This document shows, one piece after another, positions 44,385-57,600 of a stretch of 64,000 bases of DNA. Location of the stretch: NCBI GenBank assembly GCA_038025085.1, contig CM076154.1, positions 20,160,501 through 20,224,500 of the forward strand, given 5' to 3'. The position numbers were made by a program, and so were the translations under genes. This DNA is from Tetragonia tetragonoides (taxonomy: Eukaryota; Streptophyta; Magnoliopsida; Caryophyllales; Aizoaceae). The notes under the pieces were generated by a model that was not told where the DNA came from, did not search any database, and saw nothing but the letters and a program-made list of their open reading frames with translations. Position 1 is the stretch's first letter, and every line of letters begins with the position of its first letter.

Positions 44385-45241
44385 TTATTGGGACAATTTC
44401 CCAATTATATGTGAGGTACTACAATTAATGTGGAAGTACAATTAATGAGAAGTACAATTAATTGAGGAAGACAGAAAAAAAAGGAGAAAACGGAAAGATC
44501 GAAAACTGCCAAATTAAAGTAGAGTTTGGAGTTTTGTAATCGTGGGAACTTGATGCACAATAATACTATTAGATGTTATCACAATGTAAGGGAGGTTGAT
44601 ATTAATATGTGATTGATGATCAAGTAAAGGGCATTCAAGTCTAGCAGCAGTTATGGGAGCTCAGGAGTTATAGTATTAAACACAATAGTTGTTTGAACGT
44701 TTTTACTTCTATAGAAAAAGTCTAAAGGCCTCTATAAATAGAGGTGTAAGTTCGGTGTAGTGTATCCCGTATTCCATATTCCACAATGTAGACACATGTA
44801 GTGTGTGAGGAGAGTGAGTGGCTATTCCTTGTAGTCTTTGAGTGGAGTCAGCCCTCGAACTTGTAGGGTAGTCCAAACACAGGATGTGAAATATGTCGGG
44901 TCGAGTGGGATCCTACTTAGGGGGAGACATGATCCACCTAATTAGATGTGTGTGTGTTGTAATCATTCTTTGTAACTCTTGAGAGAGAGTCTCGGGTTTG
45001 TAGGGTGGTTTACACTATTGGGGAAGGTTTGCAGGTTTATCCGTCCAAAACTTGTATGTGGGAGGGTTCGCAAGTTTACCGTGCAAAACTTGTACTTATG
45101 TTGGTATAGTGGATGTTGCCCTATGAGAGGGTCGTGCACGCAGGCCATAGGAGCCAAACCACATCAAAAGTATTGTGTGTCTATTTTATCTTTTATGTTG
45201 TGTTTTATCGCTCCACATACGTTGCGCAATTTTCCCCAACA
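44385..45241 (+). repeat. 5' LTR of the short LTR element
   Basis: It contains a clear TATA box, TCTATAAATAGAGG (44731-44744), about midway, so transcription would start near 44765. It ends TTTTCCCCAACA before the primer-binding site. Confidence 0.88.
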
Positions 45242-45817
45242 GTGGTATCAGAGATGATGGATACGTCCTAGCGAGCTGATGGTTGCGTTCCTCGTGAGTC
45301 GATGGTTGCGTTCCTATTGAGCTGATAGTTGCGTCTTTGGGGAGTTTGTTGGCTGTTATGGGTGAGTTGTTGGTGGAGCAATGTTGACGTACACACATAT
45401 GGTGAGGCGTTGGGTCCGAATGTGTAGTATTCTGGGTTATTGACAGATGGAGATGATGGTATCAAGATCGGTGAAGAGATCGTCAATGTTGTTGCAGGAT
45501 CGTATTGGTGATGTGACGATTCTAGCTTGTAGAGTGAACATGAGCCGTGGCACAGGATGAAGTGGTCCATGTGGAAGAGAGATGATCCTACAAATGCGAA
45601 GAAGGGAACCTGAGCACGCGCGTGAAATGTGAAAGGAGTGTTGTGTTGGTAGGATCGAGCGAGGTTGGATCGAGATGTTGATCTCAAGGGCTAAGGAGGG
45701 AACACGTGATGAAATTGTTGTTGCCGACAATAGTTGAATTGATCTGTGCTGTGATGTGTGAGCCGTTGGTGGAGGTTGTGAGTTTGTGGTGTCTCCACAT
45801 AATTGTGAGGGGGAGAT

Positions 45818-46617
45818 TGTTGGGATAATTTCCCAATTATGTGTGAGCTACCACAATTAATGAGAAGCACAATTAATTGAGGAAGACAGAAAAAAAAAGG
45901 AAAAAACTTTGGAGTTTTGTAACCGTGGGAACTTGATGCACAATAATACTACACTTAGATGTTATCACAATGTAAGGGGGGTTGACATTAATATGTGATT
46001 GATGATCAAGTAAAGGGGCATTCAAGTTCAGCAGCAGTTATGGAAGCTCAGGAGTTACAGCATTAAACACAATAGTTGTTTGAACATTTTTACTTCTATT
46101 GAAGGAGTCTAAAGGCCTCTATAAATAGAGGTGTAAGTTCGGTGTAGTGTATCCTGTATCCCATATTCCACAATGTAGACACATGTAGTGTGTGAGGAGA
46201 GTGAGTGGCTATTCCTTGTAGTCCTTGAGTGGAGTAAGTCCTCAAACTTGTTGGGTAGTCCAAACACAGGATGTTAAATATGCCAGGTCGAGCGGGATCC
46301 TACTTAGGGGAGACATGATCCACCTAATTAAATGTGTGTGTGTGTTGTAATCATTCCTTGTAACTCTTGAGAGAGAGTCTCGGGTTTGTAGGGTGATTTA
46401 CACTATTGGCGAGTGTTTGCAGGTTTGTCCGTCCAAAACTTGTATGTGGGAGGATTCGCAAGTTTACCGTGCAAAACTTGTACTTATGTTGGTATAGTGG
46501 ATGTTGCCCTATGAGAGGGTCGTGGACGTAGGCTAGAGGAGCCGAACCACGTTAAAAATATTGTGTGTCTATTTTATCTTTTATGTTATGTTTTATCGTT
46601 CCACATACGCTGCGCAA
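45818..46617 (+). repeat. 3' LTR of the short LTR element
   Basis: It starts TGTTGGGATAATTTCCC and follows the 5' LTR closely, including the TATA box at about 46118-46131. It lacks a stretch present around 44490-44515 of the 5' LTR and ends early at GCGCAAATT. Confidence 0.88.
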
Positions 46618-46627
46618 ATTGTCACCT

Positions 46628-48660
46628 ATATCAATCAAACAACATAACTTTAATTTAGAAATTTAGAGGTCATGGAGCCTGCAAACACAAAAAATGTATG
46701 TACATGCAGATGTCAGATGTGAGCATAGTTTCCCCGGACAGAATCACAAGCACAAAAAGAGATAAAACAGTTATCCCATCTCAAGAACCTGACTAACTAT
46801 GAGTTAGATATATGTGTTTTAGTTTTTTCCCCTCTTACATAATGATAATATACTTCCTCTAAACTGGAGAATGTCATTGAAGATCTAGATACAGATGGGT
46901 GAAATTTAGAAACTTAAAGTCATCTAGTATCTTTATGCTTGTTAAAGCAACACACACCCACTAGGAGGAAGTAGGCACTAACCGTTTACCATGTCCACTA
47001 CACACAAAACACTGTTTATATTTGCATACCCTTTGAACTCCGATTCTAAAAGAATATGTAACATCATTTACAACTTCCGACTTCAGTTCAACTCCTATGT
47101 ACTTCCTCATCAAAGATTGATTCATCCATGCAGCTAAAGGCTGCAGTAACCTAATAGAAACCATCAAGAATATCAGAAGCGCCATCCAAGATCACCAAGA
47201 ATTGCATAATTCAATCACAAAACCCCACTCCATAAACCTGCATGGTTCTTTTTACGGGCAGTATTGAATTTCATTCTAGCCACAATTTCATCAAAATAGG
47301 ATCACTATGAACCACCCGCTCCATTTCCTTAGAAAAGTCACAATCTTTCCTTATGTTTTCAAGGACCCCAAATTTCTGGCATAGGACAAACACATCCATA
47401 CCTAAAAGTCCAACTTTCTTTACCAGAACTTGGCTAACAACAAAAGTACACAATTAATATTTCATCCAGCTAAAGATACCTGAATTACCTTTACAGAGCC
47501 CTTCACAGACCAATAGATGTATTATATCTTTACCATCAAGGAAAGTACTACTACTATGACTCGCAGATGTATGCCAACAATACTGTCTTCTCTGGAGACC
47601 AATTGAAGACTAGGTAAGAACACAATTCTGCCCCCTCCCCTCAGAATGTAAATCATATTATGCCCCAATCTTCTTTCAAAAACAATCTGTGTTTATGCAA
47701 CATTTCTTGTCAGCCAGTCGGCCAACTATGACCAAAATTACTTTTTCTAATATTACTTTATTTATCTCATTTCCTATCATTATCAAACACATGTAAAGCT
47801 AGCTACTTCACTTACTAGATTTAGGCTAGGCCAACAATATCAACTGTAATAGTCACATGAGTACACATTCATGTTTATACACTCATTTTCGAATTTCTAC
47901 AAATTGCCAGCCTCTTCAAAACGGCAAGGCAAATGATCAGATTGTGGACAAAAAAGGTACCTCACACGCACCAGTGAGTGCTTATTTCCTTGACCAAAAC
48001 TGTAAAACACTATTCCTCAACAAATGCCTCATATTTCAAAATAACAAGTCCCTTCCAATCTTAAGTATTTTAAAACCATGAACTTAACTATGAAAACAAT
48101 GACCATCTCAAGTTTGTTGTTACTGACATCATGTGAAGATATCAGTCGCGATATTATAAATGAAACAACAAAAGACAAAATGCTGTAATTGATCCATGTC
48201 GCTTTGACTTTCATGGGAACTAGGGTGTTGAAATTTTATTATAATGTGGAGGCCGCCATAGAAATTCAACCAAAGTGACTTTGTCTCATGAAAATTACGA
48301 TAATACCCTTTTATACAATTTTTTGTGTTTATTGTTTTTTTATTTGCGTGCAAGTGAATAACAATCGAGCCACCCATGGTAAATCATGTTCGGACTCTCG
48401 TATTCAACAACGAACATTTAGTTTCTAGAAGGCCAGCAGACAGTAGACACAATCACACAGAATATAGGGAAATGAAAATTCAAACCCATAACATTACTTT
48501 ATCAAATTACTTTGAAATAAGTTTGGAACCACTAGACTACCATCCTTGTTGGTTTGTGTTTAGTGGTTAACTAATCCCCCTTGGGTTGGAAAATCAAACG
48601 CACCAAGTTGTTTATTCCGTACTTATTTTCCCAGTTCACCCCTTGTGCGAAAGCAAAACA
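46628..48660. other. Spacer between UreG remnant and PPR gene; 5' region of the PPR gene
   Basis: No gene is assigned. Two minus-strand frames (47185-46961 with LLQPLAAWMNQSLMRKYIG after an acceptor TATTAG, and 47453-47271) look mildly protein-like but match no family I know. The promoter and 5' leader of the PPR gene must lie in the last part; I see no unambiguous TATA box. Confidence 0.4.
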
Positions 48661-51600
48661 ATGGAGGGTGGAGCACTGGTAGGCATCAATGGCTATCAGT
48701 ATATCATCTTCTCCCATGCATTATCCACAACCCAAGCTTCAAAATTCCAAACGTACTATCTTCCCACCACGCTTAGAAAAACAAGTTCTTTACCCATTTC
48801 TGTGACCGCTTTGGCTATGCCTCACAATAGACACTCACCCACCATTAAAGTCTCTTCCTCAAAAACAGCTCGAAAGACTCAACCAAATTCTCGCTCAGCT
48901 ACTGCAAGAGACACTGCTGTTAATGACATTCAACAATCCTCTGATTTGGGCTCAGCTTTGGCCAGGTTCATCTAAGTTCTTTACTTTGCATTTACCAATT
49001 GGGTTACTTTGTTTCATGTTGCCCAACATTTGTTTGATGAAATGATTATGTGGGTCTTTAACTAATTTACTTGAGATGGTATTGTGTTTTGCTGGGATGT
49101 TACATGACCTAAGTAATTTGAATGCATTGTTTGTCACTTTGTTGTAAGGATGGGTTTCTTCTGTTGTGAATTTCCTATTGGCTGTAATAACTGCAGTCAT
49201 GTTTTCTGTAATAGGGGATAAAAACATCATTTGGGGCCTTACCCATCAGTTTAAAGCTTTTGGTTGTACTAATTGCTTCTCATGGTGCTACTGTAACTGG
49301 GATAATTAAGTCTTTGAGATTGAATCCAATATAATTGCTCATGTGAGGTGGGTGGGAATGGGAGGTGTTTTAGAGGGTGAACCATAACCTGGGCCTTCAC
49401 CCATTAGTTTAAGCTTCTATGGTTGTAATTGTTGATTCGCCCGTTGATTGGCAAATGAGGATTACCTTATCTGATTGCTCTCACTGTTGTCTGTGTGATG
49501 GGTTTAGAACTAATTCACAAATAGTTGCACTGCGCTTTGGTTGTTTTCGACTGACATATCTACTCTTTCATTGCCAGCATAGTTTTTATTCTTGTTATCT
49601 GTCTCTGAGTCTCTGTTGGTGCACTCTTTCTGATGGCTGAAAGTTGAAGTTGAAATTGAAGTTGAAGTTGAAGTTGAAGTTGAAGTTGAAAATTTAGTCA
49701 AAGTGGAACAACATAAAATGGGAAAGTGTGATGAATGATAATAGCAATAAACCATGGTTTTGTTGGCTTTCTGTAGGCAAACATTCTAAACATGATGGAA
49801 CATGTAAGTTATCTATCAGCAGTTGATGTTTGTAGTGATACTGATGCATACAAGCACACACATAGTGGGGCAATAGTCAGGTTAGGAAAATAATTGGGTA
49901 AATATGGGCAATAAACTTATTTGCAGGTGGTACTTGTTAGTTACACAAAATATTAGATTACAAGATAAAGCAAGTGGTCAAAATTAGTATAAGAGAAAAT
50001 CCCCCTGGTTTGTCTTGACCTTGGAAATGGTCGGAGGATTAGGTGTTTGGAGGATAATTAAATAGAGGACAGCTCTTATGTAGGAGATTTTCCCGGTTTC
50101 TTTCAACTTTCTGTCCTGCATGGTGCACCTGTGTCTGAGTTCTGTTATCTGCAAGACGGCTCATGGAATTTGCATTTATGGAGGGGCCTGAATGACTGAG
50201 AGATGTAGGAGCTTCTACGTGTGCACAACAGAGAGACTCTATAGTGTGGATGGATGGTGGTTAGTTCTCTGATCGGGATGACTCTAGGGTGTGGTTGGAA
50301 GATTCTACAGGGACGCTTTCTTGCAAATCGTTGCTGCAATACCATGGTGTTCCTTTCCTCGGTCCCGTTGTCAACTTTTTGGAAGCCGAACACACCATTA
50401 AAGGTGCAGGCGTTCATGTGGATACTGGCACTGGAGAGGTTTAGTATTGACGATACGCGTCAGTGGCGGTGGCATTGTTAGTGATTATCCGGATATGTCC
50501 ATGCTTTACTGTGAAACTTACGCGCATGTGTTCTTGCATTGTAAGGTGGCAAGATTTCTATGGAGTAAGTAATCTGGCATGTATTTTTGGGAGACTGGAG
50601 ACGCATTGTTTGGTATGCATAGAAAGAAGGCTCCTGCGTCAGACGGTTTTTACAATGACAAATTTCTATGATCATTGGGATGTCATCAAGCAGGACATGT
50701 TGGGTGTTTTTATGGAGTCCACGTGAATGGGGGTGTTGTGCAAGAGTATGAATTCAAGCTTTATCACCCTTTTGCCTACGAAATATAGGTTAGAGATTTT
50801 AAGCCAGTTAGTTTGACTACTATTGTGTATAAGATCATTACCAAGGTTCTGCACTCGGCTTGGGTTCTTTGATCGAATATTATTTCTTCTTTTGTGGATG
50901 GTTGACAAATCTTGGATGCCGCTCTAGTAGCTAATAAGGAGGTTGATTAGGTGAGGCAATTGAAGACTCACAGAGTAGTTTTTAAGCTAGATTTTGAAAA
51001 GCCTCACGACTTCTCCTTGGGAGTTTGGCGTGCTTCGGTTAGGGGGTGCCTCTCTAATGCATCTTTTTCTGTGTTGATTGATGGTGCTGCAAGGGAGTGG
51101 TTTTCTTCTTCTCCTAGGCTTAGGCAACGCAACCATCTTTAGTTTGAAGATGACACAACTCTGTTCCTACCTGCTGATTTTGACGGTTTTAATCATGTGT
51201 GAACTATAACTTGGGCCTTCACCCATTAGTTTAAGATTCTATGGTTCAAGTTATTGCTTGCTTCGCCCGTTGATTAGCAAATGATGGTTATCTCATCTGA
51301 TGGCTCTTCTTGTTGTCTATGCGTTACTGGTTGGTTAGAATTACTTCACCAACTTGTCTAGGTTGAGGATTAACTTGTCTAAGTGTAGCCTTGCTGGGAT
51401 TATTATAGATGAAGGTGTTTCAGGTTCTTTCTTTAGTATTGGTGTAAAGCTCAGTAATTGCCGCATAACATTTATTTACCTTGGAGTGTCCCGGGTTTTT
51501 GGGGGGGGGGGGGGGGGCGACCTCGTTAGGAGTCCTATTGAGAATGTTGAGATGGTTGGAAAGGGGTGTTTGTTTGTCGGGGAGGGGTTAGAATTCTTCA

Positions 51601-54600
51601 TTTCTGTCTTGCTAGTATCCCTTCTACTATTTTTCCCTATTAGGGATCTCTATTGGGATCAATTGTTGTTCAAAAATATCTTACTGGTGGATAAATGGTT
51701 GTGGCGCTTCTTGTCGGAGTCCGAGGCTATATGGCACATAGTTATCGCGACTCATGAGCAATTATGACATTCAGCAGAATGGTTGGGATGCTTGTGCTGG
51801 TTCGTCTGTTTTCCTTGACTTGTCGTTGGAAGTATATAATATCGCACATGTATCAGCCTTTTTCTTTTCTTTGGTCAAGTACAAATTAGATTATTGACAT
51901 CGGATTTGGTTCTAGGAGGATGCTTGGAAAGGGTACACTCCATTCTCTTTCATGTTTCATCGGGCTTATTAGTTGTCCGCTTTGCATAATGCACCTGTTA
52001 TGGACAGTTACTCGAGCGGTTATAGGTCGTGGGATCTCCATGTATGAAGAAATCCACAAGAGTGGGACATGAGGGAAATCACATCTCTTCTTGGTGTTCT
52101 GGATGCCATTCACTTTACAGAATTACAGGATTATCGGATATGGGTACGGAATTACTGGGCTATTCTCCTGTAAATTCTCTCTTTGTCATCTTAGCCTACC
52201 ATCACGTGATCCCTCTTTCCCGGCACATAACTCGATGCGGAAGGCCAAAGTCCCCGTGCAAGCTTTTTTTTGGACTATGGCTCTTGGTAAAGTAAAAATT
52301 AATGACATGCTGCAGCTGAGGGTGGGACTAGGTGATGTGGCTTCGAAGTAGTGAGTCTTTTGTGCATTGTAATCTGGCTCAATCGTTTTGGTGGAGGCTT
52401 TTTCTCAGTTACTGGGAGGAACAGGTTTTCCCTTCTACTATAGGCTTTTGACTAGGCATATTGGAGTTGGTAGGGGAACAGAAAATAAGCTGTTTTCAAT
52501 GTGCTTCTGGTGCTGGGTGCTGGAGCATAGCTCTTGCAATTTTTGAGGGGTGTCTCATAAGGGGGGTTTGGTTTGGAAATGGGTTCCGTATCTGGTGTTG
52601 TTATGGGCCAAAGCAGCTGGGAGAATGTCACTTACTGACATCCCTGGCGATCCTTGTAATTATATATTTGTCTGATGACTTCTTGTCCTCCTAGGTTGTA
52701 ACCTCTTTTTCACATTATTACTATACATTTTTCTTATCTAAAAAAGTTATTTGGCGTGTCTGGGAGGCGTGGGTGTGCCCATCTAAATTATTCAAGTTGT
52801 TTCAGGTTCGTTTTGTAAGCTTTGGAAAGGGGAAGGAGAGTAAGCTACTGTGGCAGAATGCCCTCCTGACTACTGTCCGTTTAGAGAGTAATGCAGAGGT
52901 GTTCTATAGGCCCTCCCTCTCCCTGGAGCTTCTATGGGATAGAGTTACTTATTAGGCATCCTTATGGTCAAGGGCTGATGAGGTTTTATAGTGTTACACT
53001 ATGTCTGAAGTCGTAAGAAATTGGGCTAATTTGTGACACTTCCCTCTTGGGCGACATTTTGTGCTCTTCCGCGGTAACTCTTATTACTTATTGTTACATA
53101 GCTTTTTGGCTTTTAGTAAAGCTCTTTGCGTCATTATGCTTTTAATAAGGTGCCAGTACCTTGAAAACACTTTCTTACTTGTTTACCAGGAAAGCAGTTA
53201 GCACTTAAATGAAATAACATCTTGCACTTGTTCCCTGTTGAGTGCCACATGATCTTACTGGAGGTAGGGTGCTACTACCTCCAAAGGGGGAAGGGGATGA
53301 CGAGGTGAGCCCTTTTCGATTTTGTAGGCTGTGTCACTGTTAAAGCTCCCACCTCAATAATCATACTGTGCATGAGTTGGTTAACTTGGCTAGCAGCATA
53401 AATTTTGTTTTTGAGCTCCGGATCCTCATATAAGATAAGAAATATCATCTGGTGTACCTTCAACAACAAAAATATGGTCATGGCTTATCTGGGGCTGTGT
53501 CTTCCTTTTTACTAGAATTCTGCCGCTTGTTACGGACTTGCGCCTGAATTTTGAAGCTGAGGAGCAAAAGCCCTTGAATATTATATGGAGAAACACCATT
53601 CGCATGTTCAGCATCTGTTGTCTTTTTCCATTCTGACTGTAGGTTATTTTGAAAATGATGTTGATAATGAATCTCCCAGTAGTTTTTCTCATTGGCATGC
53701 ATATCAAATATACATTTCAAGCAGTGTGGAAAGTGGAAACACTGATTGATACTATATTTTGAATTAGTCAGATAAAACGACTAAGCAGATATGACAGTGT
53801 ACTTGCGTATTAGTTTATTTTACGAAATGTGTAGCTGTGACTAAATATTACATTTCTTTCATTAAATAAATTAAACATTTAACCAACATTTTCTCAGCAT
53901 TTCAATTGCCTTTCAGAGAAAAAGGTATGCTCTGCTGGACAGGGCATATATGTTGCTGTGCATCCTGTATTTTTGTCTGCACTGTCAGCCTATGCATGTT
54001 GGTTAGTGACAAATGTTGAATGATGCATGATACCACAGCTTAAGACAATGTTCCAAATGTCAATAACATGAAAATATAAATTAGGATTCTGTTATGGTGC
54101 TGACTAGACTTTGTTATTTTTTGTAAAAAGCTCGGCAACTGTCTTCTCAAGGATATTGTGAGAAAAGGAAAGTAGTATATTTGCTACAATCTTAGGTTTA
54201 TCATTCATCAATAATCAGCTTCTAGGACATCTAGTGGCAGTTAAATTTTTGGCCTTTTTATCATTGATGAGATTAATTGCAGAAAATGTTCAGTTTTGAC
54301 ACTTCCAATGTCTGGTTTTCTTTGTCTAACCTGACTCGAATCGTGTTCAAATTTACAGGTCTGGAGCGATACTGAAGGCACCAGACTTGAACATCATATT
54401 ACGCAATTTGGGAAGGTCAAGTAGGTGGAAGGATCTTTCTCAGGTGCAATAGTCTACAGCCATGGTGTGTTTATGCCGTATCAGAGTTGACAAAAAATCA
54501 TGTTTTAGTTTCAGTTGTTTATATAGTTATGACATTTCTTCGAGTTTATAACTAGTAAATTGGTTTTGCAGCCTTTAAACCTTCTCCAGTCTTATTCTCA

Positions 54601-57600
54601 TTCCTTTCACGCGTGTTCATCAATTAGTTAGCTTTGCAAGAGGTATCTATTAGAAAATCAACCTTATGTACTCAGGACTGTAGAGTGTAGACTTCCTCTA
54701 GTGATGACTTGAAGCTTGGCATTGCTTCAGCTACTACTTACATGATAGTTTTCATGTTTTCAAGTGCAGTTTTGTTGTTGCAGTCGGTTTTCTTTACATG
54801 TTTGTTCATACTATTTGCAGAAGTCAATGACTAATATTGTTTGTTATGCTTGGTACTACGCAGCTTTTTGATTGGATGCAGAAGCATGACAAGATCAATG
54901 TTGCATCTTATAGCAGTTATATAAAATTCATGGCAGAGAACATGAACACTTCAACGGCTCTTAGTACATATGAGAGTATAAATGATGGAGCCATGAAAAA
55001 TAACGTCTCCATTTGCAATTCAGTTCTAAGTTGTTTGGTTAAGAATAAAAAGTTGGAAAAAGCAACCAATTTATTTGAGCAGATGAAGCAAAGTGGTTTA
55101 CAACCAGATGTGGTAACTTATAGCACGGTATGTTTCTATAACTGATATTACATGCTAAAGTCCCTGGTAGTTCCAGGCAGCCACAAAGGCTTGATAAGAC
55201 TGTGAATGAGGTTTTATATTTGAAGATGCTGATTACAAGCCCCCCTCCCCCCAGATGAATGTTGCCGTGACGAAGTAATGGGGACACCAAAATGTATGCA
55301 GCCTTACCTCTAATTGATATTGTCAGGGGCTGTTCCTAATGGACCCACAAAGAGATTTTGAAGTAGTAGTAGTGATAGCTACCAAAGGGTAGCCTAGTTG
55401 CCAGTTGGTATTGACTTGAGTTGGGTTCCCTTCCCATCCAAGTTTAATTCCTACTAAAGGCATTTGGGGGGAGGAATTAGCTTCCCCTTCCCCCTTCCGT
55501 CCAAATGCCCGGCCTAATAAGTACTGGGTTGGGCTTGGCTTGGGCTTGGGCCTGAGATGGGGCAGCCCAGGAAAAAAGCTCTCCTCACCTACTTAGAAGT
55601 AGTACTGGTGTTAACAGTAGGCAGGAGTTGTAGAAGTAGCAGACTCGCAATAAAAGTAGAATTAGAAAAAGAAAAAAGAATGTGGAAAGGTGAAACTCCT
55701 TTCTCTTCCACATATCCACGGGTTTTTCGTTTGTCCACCCTTCATGGGGCGCCAGTGGCTGATTTTTACTCAGAGGCTGGTGGGACTTGCACCTTCGTCG
55801 ACCACCCCGTGATATAGAGATGGAGGAGCTCGTTTCCGTCCTGGGTGTCCTCCACACTACTCTTCTCGCCCCTAGGGACAATTCTCGGACTTGGATTAGG
55901 ACTCCTCTGGGGTTTTCTCTTGCAAGTCCTTCCTCCACTATCTTAGCCTTCCGTCACAATTTCCACATTTTCCCCTTTCTTGTTATATTCGGAAGTCGTA
56001 GGTTTCTTTGAAGGTTCGTGCTTTTGTGTGGACATTGGTGCTTGTTAAGGTGAACACTAGTGATATGGTGCAACGGCGTTGGTGTCTTCTTCCCAGCATG
56101 TAAGTGATGTGTCGGCAGGACGAGGAGAGTTGTTTGTATCTGTTTGTGATGTGTAGTTTTGCGAGGACCTTGTGGGATAGACTGTTGTGTGGGGAGCCTT
56201 TTGTGTGCCCTGTTACGGTGGGTCAATTCCTTCAGCTACGATTTTCTGCTATGCGGAGGGGGAAGGAGGGCAAGATTTTGTGGCGGTGCGCCTGTTTAGC
56301 TATTCTTTGATGCACTTGGTTAGAGAGGAACTCGAGGGTAATCTCTGATGCGGGAAAGAGTATTGATTTGGTTTGGGAACATATAGTTTATGTGGCCTCC
56401 CTTTGGGCGAAGACGGCTGGTGCCTTCAAGGGGGTGCCACTCACGGTCATTCAACGCCATTGGCGTGATTTGTAGATGCTTTTTTTTCCTTTGAGGATAC
56501 CTTATCCTCCCCATTGTATTCTTTCACTATTTGATTAATAAAATTTTCTCTTATCTAAAAAAAAAGAAATATAAGAGAAGGACCAGCTCTGGTGGTAATA
56601 CATAATTGCGATGTACTGTATATGAGAAGAAGAGAAGAAAATAGAATAAAACAACAAAAAAGAATAAAATTGAAGTCAAATCAAATGCATTATAGCAATA
56701 AGAAGTCATAAAATTCGAAAAAAGGAAGTTGATGAAGACAGCATAGAAGGATTAGTAACGTATAAGAAAGTAAAATACGACAAAATTGTAACAAACATAC
56801 TAGAAGAAATGACTGGAAAAATAGTATTACTTATATTAGTAAAGAAAAATGAACACAATAATGGGTGGGTCGGATTGGGGATGGTCTTGAGGGTTGATGA
56901 GGGAGGATTGCAAGCTGTCGCAATGAAGAGGATGCATACTGGTTGAGGATCAGGAATGCAGAGGCAGCAGCTATTCTGTTTAGAGTACAGTACACACAGT
57001 AGCGTGGCTCGGTGTTTCAACGATACGGGTTGAGTGTGAGGTGCTGGCTTTGTTAATTTCATTATTAATGATATAGTTTCTTTTGGTAGCTCCTATTGAT
57101 TTTTTTTGGTCTTCTCCTCATGTGAGGATGGGATGTATACCATGGCTCATTTAACGGCGAAGCTCAGCTAATTGTATGAATTTTGTTATGTAGACTTTTT
57201 TCCGCAAGGCATCATTGCGTTAGTGGAGATGGTTTGATTAGCTAATAATACCGCCCCCCCCCCCCCCCCAAAAAAAACCTTTTTACACCTCGAATAAGAA
57301 GGAAAAAAGAAATTGAACACAATAAAGAAGCAAAATTCAATAAAACTAATAACAAAATCAGGTTGGTATTTAAAGATACTGTATGCTGTTTAAATAAACA
57401 AGGGCATTGCAAACATGTTAAATGTCTGGATAATCAAGCTTTAAGATTTGCAAAAGCATTTTGAGTTGACTGCTACTTTTCATCATCTTAGCTGCTGGCA
57501 GGTTGCATGAAATCAGAATCTGGATATAGGAAGGCATTAGAGCTGGTGAAAGAGCTGGAAGAATATAAGATTCTGATGGATGGAGTGATCTATGGGACCC

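Larger units (their letters stand above)
44385..46617 (+). mobile_element. Short non-autonomous LTR retrotransposon (TRIM/LARD-like) inside UreG
   Basis: Two direct LTRs (44385-45241 and 45818-46617) flank a 576-bp interior. Plus-strand TGGTATCAGAG (45243-45253) lies directly after the 5' LTR as primer-binding site, and GTGAGGGGGAGAT (45805-45817) precedes the 3' LTR as polypurine tract. LTR ends TGTTGGG and CCCCAACA are inverted; the 3' LTR has lost its last bases and the 5' LTR its first TG. The interior has no gag or pol domain. Confidence 0.88.
41522..46625 (-). pseudogene. UREG: Urease accessory protein UreG pseudogene, split by two transposons
   Basis: UreG is the GTPase that delivers nickel to urease. 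Three minus-strand pieces match it. 46625-46618 joined to 44384-44185 gives the region IFTKEDEKYLIKYGALPEE, CPHAAIREDISINLG and LYKADILLCESG. 42206-42102 gives DLAPGVGADLGVMERDALRM after a 4-base insertion. About 41600-41522 gives LQAWEAASG near the C-terminus, with two stops just before it. The N-terminal P-loop exons and the middle DVSGGD exon are not found. A short LTR element (44385-46617) interrupts the first exon just after an acceptor (GATATAG), and a MULE lies in an intron. It is clearly non-functional; urease activation must rely on another copy. Confidence 0.8.
48966..54358 (+). other. Intron 1 of the PPR gene (5.4 kb), filled with LINE fragments
   Basis: The donor CCAG|GTTCATC and acceptor TTTACAG|GTCTGG keep the frame across the junction. 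The intron holds a (GTTGAA)n repeat and three LINE remnants between 50090 and 52990. 52990-54358 has nothing recognisable. Confidence 0.75.

Noticed and set aside
44102..44404. An intact 100-codon gene on the minus strand
   Set aside because: The match to UreG covers one exon only; the start lies in the LTR element and the end runs into an intron.
51500..51518. Poly-G run as a G-quadruplex regulatory element
   Set aside because: It lies in a dead LINE fragment, and single-nucleotide runs of this kind are also a common sequencing artefact.
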